NCBI GenBank assembly: GCA_024405075.1
Contig: JAKSPG010000059.1
Coordinates: forward strand, 1-7,391
Reading direction: 5' to 3'
DNA: 7,391 nucleotides
Source: Elusimicrobiaceae bacterium
Lineage (GTDB): Bacteria; Elusimicrobiota; Elusimicrobia; Elusimicrobiales; Elusimicrobiaceae
The notes below the pieces were generated by a model. It saw only the letters and a list, made by a program, of their open reading frames with translations, did no database searches and was not told where the DNA came from. Below are positions 5,647 through 7,391 of this stretch, in pieces (the stretch's first letter is position 1; the number at the start of each line of letters is the position of its first letter). The position numbers and the translations under genes are program-made.

Positions 5647-7290
5647 CTATTTTTTAAAGATTTCACGCAACTTGGCCGATACGCTGTCCATATCGTCAAT
5701 CAGTCCGCGCATTTTGTCTTCAATAGCTACCAAGTTGACGGCCTGGCTGACCTCGGCTGTGTTAATCGCCGGGCAGGTGCCCAAAATCAGGCGCAAGCCT
5801 TCGCTGGCCGTCTTAAAGGCACTTTGGCGGGCATTGACGCGCGCCATGGTGCAAAGCGTAGCCAAATCAAAGCGGCTGCCTTCGGTAATAATTTTGCCCG
5901 CGCATTGGCGCGTAAACACGGCAGCCACTTCCATTTCGCTGATTAAATCGCCCAGCATAAAGGTAACGTATTGGTGACGGGTCAGCTTATTAACGCGGCA
6001 ATCTTCCAGCACGCGTGCCAACGCTCTAAACCCAAGTGCCACGCTATCGGCACCAACGTCCGGGTGTTGCGCGTGTAAGGCGTCAAATTCCGCCGCTTGA
6101 TTTAAGTAATACTGCCCGCGCGATTTTAAGTGTTCTTGCCAGCGACCGCGGAAAATGGTCATTTCCAATACTTCACTGGTACCTTCGTAAATGCAGGTAA
6201 TTTTAACGTCGCGTTTGATTTTTTCTACGGCAAATTCTTTAGTATAGCCAAAACCGCCCATGGCCTGTATGTCGTCTTCAGCGGCTGTCTTGCCGGATCC
6301 GGTGGCATAGACTTTGTCAGTCGATACTTGGGTAGCCAGCCCGTGGTTGTTGACTTCCAACTGTTTAGCCGTCCAATCAATGTACGCGCGCGCCGCCTCA
6401 AAGCGGATATAATGCGGCGTGATGAGTTTTAACATAAACCCTTGTTTTTGGGCAAGCGGGCCACCGGCTTGAATGCGTTGCTGGGCATATTCCAGGGCAG
6501 TTTCCACGGCTTCTTCTCCGCCGCCTAACCCAAACGCCGCTACCATAAGGCGCGTATAGCCGAACACGGCTTGCGCTTGTAAAAATCCTTGTCCTTCTTT
6601 AAGGCCGATTAAATTTTCCGCCGGCACATAGACTTCGTCAAACGCCAGTCCCGCCGTGTTGGACAAGCGGATACCGTGTTTATCTTCGTGTACGTCTTGC
6701 GTAAAACCGGGCGTGCCCTTTTCTACAATAAACCAGCTCGGGCCGCCGGGAGCGAGCGCTAAAACGGTGTAAATATCGGCTACGCCGCCGTTGGAAATCC
6801 ACATCTTGCTCCCAGTAATTTTGTAGCCGACCACTTTGCCGTCTTTAATCACGTGTTCCGCGCGGGTACGTAAGGAAACGAGGTCAGACCCGGCATCGGC
6901 TTCCGTCGCGCCGTAGGCAACCAGTTTATTTTCTTGCGCGATTTTTTTAAACCATTTAGCTTTTTGTTCAGGCGTACCGCCGACGTTTAACGGGTCGCTT
7001 CCTAAAAACGTAGCAAACACGCCGGTAGCGATACCCAAGTCAATGCGGGCGAGTTGTTCGCACACGCGGTAGATTTCGGTAGTTTGTCCGCCCAGGCCGC
7101 CGTATTCTTCCGGGATGAGCAGTAAATGTACGCCCAGGATATTATGGTCATACATTTCTTTTAAGATGTCTAAAGGAATTTCATTTTTTGCATCGTGTTC
7201 CCGCAAGAGGTTGAAGGAAATGCGGTTTTTGGCGTATTGGCGCAAACTGTCTAACATCAGGTTGCGAGTCATCAAATCGTTTTTAGCCAT
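5647..7290 (-). CDS. Acyl-CoA dehydrogenase family protein with C-terminal extension
   Basis: A 547-residue FAD-dependent acyl-CoA dehydrogenase, which interconverts acyl-CoA and 2-enoyl-CoA with ETF as electron partner. Features in order: N-terminal helical domain (about 10-125, with IPEEYGGLGG at 59-68); beta domain with the flavin-contact motifs GATEADAGSDL (127-137) and ITGSKMWISNGG (158-169); C-terminal helical domain with QAMGGFGYT (342-350) and the catalytic-base motif IYEGTSEVLE, making E369 the likely general base. Ordinary members end near 380-400; here about 150 further, mostly helical residues follow (395-547), as in very-long-chain-type family members. The substrate cannot be inferred. 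The start is supported by GGGAGG (complement of 7300-7305) 9 nt upstream. It is the first gene of the acd-etfB-etfA operon. In an anaerobe the enzyme may run as an enoyl-CoA reductase. Confidence 0.95.
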   Translation of the reverse strand: MAKNDLMTRNLMLDSLRQYAKNRISFNLLREHDAKNEIPLDILKEMYDHNILGVHLLLIPEEYGGLGGQTTEIYRVCEQLARIDLGIATGVFATFLGSDPLNVGGTPEQKAKWFKKIAQENKLVAYGATEADAGSDLVSLRTRAEHVIKDGKVVGYKITGSKMWISNGGVADIYTVLALAPGGPSWFIVEKGTPGFTQDVHEDKHGIRLSNTAGLAFDEVYVPAENLIGLKEGQGFLQAQAVFGYTRLMVAAFGLGGGEEAVETALEYAQQRIQAGGPLAQKQGFMLKLITPHYIRFEAARAYIDWTAKQLEVNNHGLATQVSTDKVYATGSGKTAAEDDIQAMGGFGYTKEFAVEKIKRDVKITCIYEGTSEVLEMTIFRGRWQEHLKSRGQYYLNQAAEFDALHAQHPDVGADSVALGFRALARVLEDCRVNKLTRHQYVTFMLGDLISEMEVAAVFTRQCAGKIITEGSRFDLATLCTMARVNARQSAFKTASEGLRLILGTCPAINTAEVSQAVNLVAIEDKMRGLIDDMDSVSAKLREIFKK

Positions 7291-7323
7291 GTAGTCCGGC
7301 CTCCCAAAATAACATATAGGTGT

Positions 7324-7329
7324 ATGATA
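7324..7329 (-). promoter_or_regulatory. Possible -10 box of the acd-etfBA operon
   Basis: On the minus strand this reads TATCAT, matching five of six -10 consensus bases and about 34 bp from the ATG. A transcript starting near 7317 would include the GGGAGG ribosome binding site. No recognisable -35 lies upstream; that position is a T-run. Weak call. Confidence 0.3.
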
Positions 7330-7349
7330 CTATTTTTTGGGGATAGGAA

Positions 7350-7388
7350 AAAAGAGACCTGCCCTTTTTAGGGTTGATAGGAATAAGA
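7350..7388 (-). terminator. Weak terminator-like hairpin upstream of the acd operon
   Basis: On the minus strand CCCT-AAAA-AGGG forms a short stem. It is extended by CCT/AGG around an asymmetric bulge and followed a few bases later by a run of six T. This could end transcription of a gene lying beyond the right edge. The stem is short and the T-run is not immediately adjacent, so the call is tentative. Confidence 0.25.
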
Positions 7389-7391
7389 GCG

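Overview
The window looks like a bacterial chromosome segment of moderate GC. The best taxonomic guess is Elusimicrobiota (an Elusimicrobium-like gut lineage). This rests on a stand-alone short type IV pilin-like gene with a near-perfect class III prepilin leader, and on a general impression of an anaerobe with a ferredoxin-fused EtfA. It is an inference without any search, at about 55-60% confidence.

Right block (about 7330 down to 3669, minus strand): a tight three-gene operon of acyl-CoA dehydrogenase, etfB and etfA. The first gap is 8 bp and the second junction is an ATGA overlap. EtfA carries two N-terminal [4Fe-4S] ferredoxin motifs. The gene order matches the caffeoyl-CoA reductase/Etf (carCDE) and Bcd/EtfAB type of module. 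This suggests an anaerobic, possibly electron-bifurcating, acyl-CoA or enoyl-CoA redox complex. The dehydrogenase is long (547 aa) because of a C-terminal helical extension.

Middle block (2813-3668): plus-strand material between a divergent and a convergent neighbour. It starts with an extended -10 promoter (TGCTACAAT). About 285 nt of leader with no convincing coding content follow, folding on paper into a compact nested structure: a 12-bp closing helix, a 7-bp helix and a three-way junction with two 9-bp hairpins. A terminator-like stem with a U-tract lies at its 3' end, just before a short pilin-like gene. Some helices are mutually exclusive, as in a riboswitch or attenuator. I do not recognise the RNA family, and it is the most interesting item here. 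After the pilin gene there is an 81-bp interrupted palindrome (31 paired positions) between the convergent pilin and etfA genes.

Left block (2770 down to 1, minus strand): a second operon of membrane sensor histidine kinase, a DUF3307-like multi-pass membrane protein and a DEDDh 3'-5' exonuclease (DnaQ/Pol III epsilon-like, cut by the window edge). Its genes are joined by an ATGA overlap and a 3-bp gap. It is driven by an extended -10 promoter (TGATATAAT) that lies inside the longest open frame and therefore argues for the shorter kinase start at 2770. The kinase and leader-RNA promoters diverge across a 12-bp inverted repeat that could be a shared operator.
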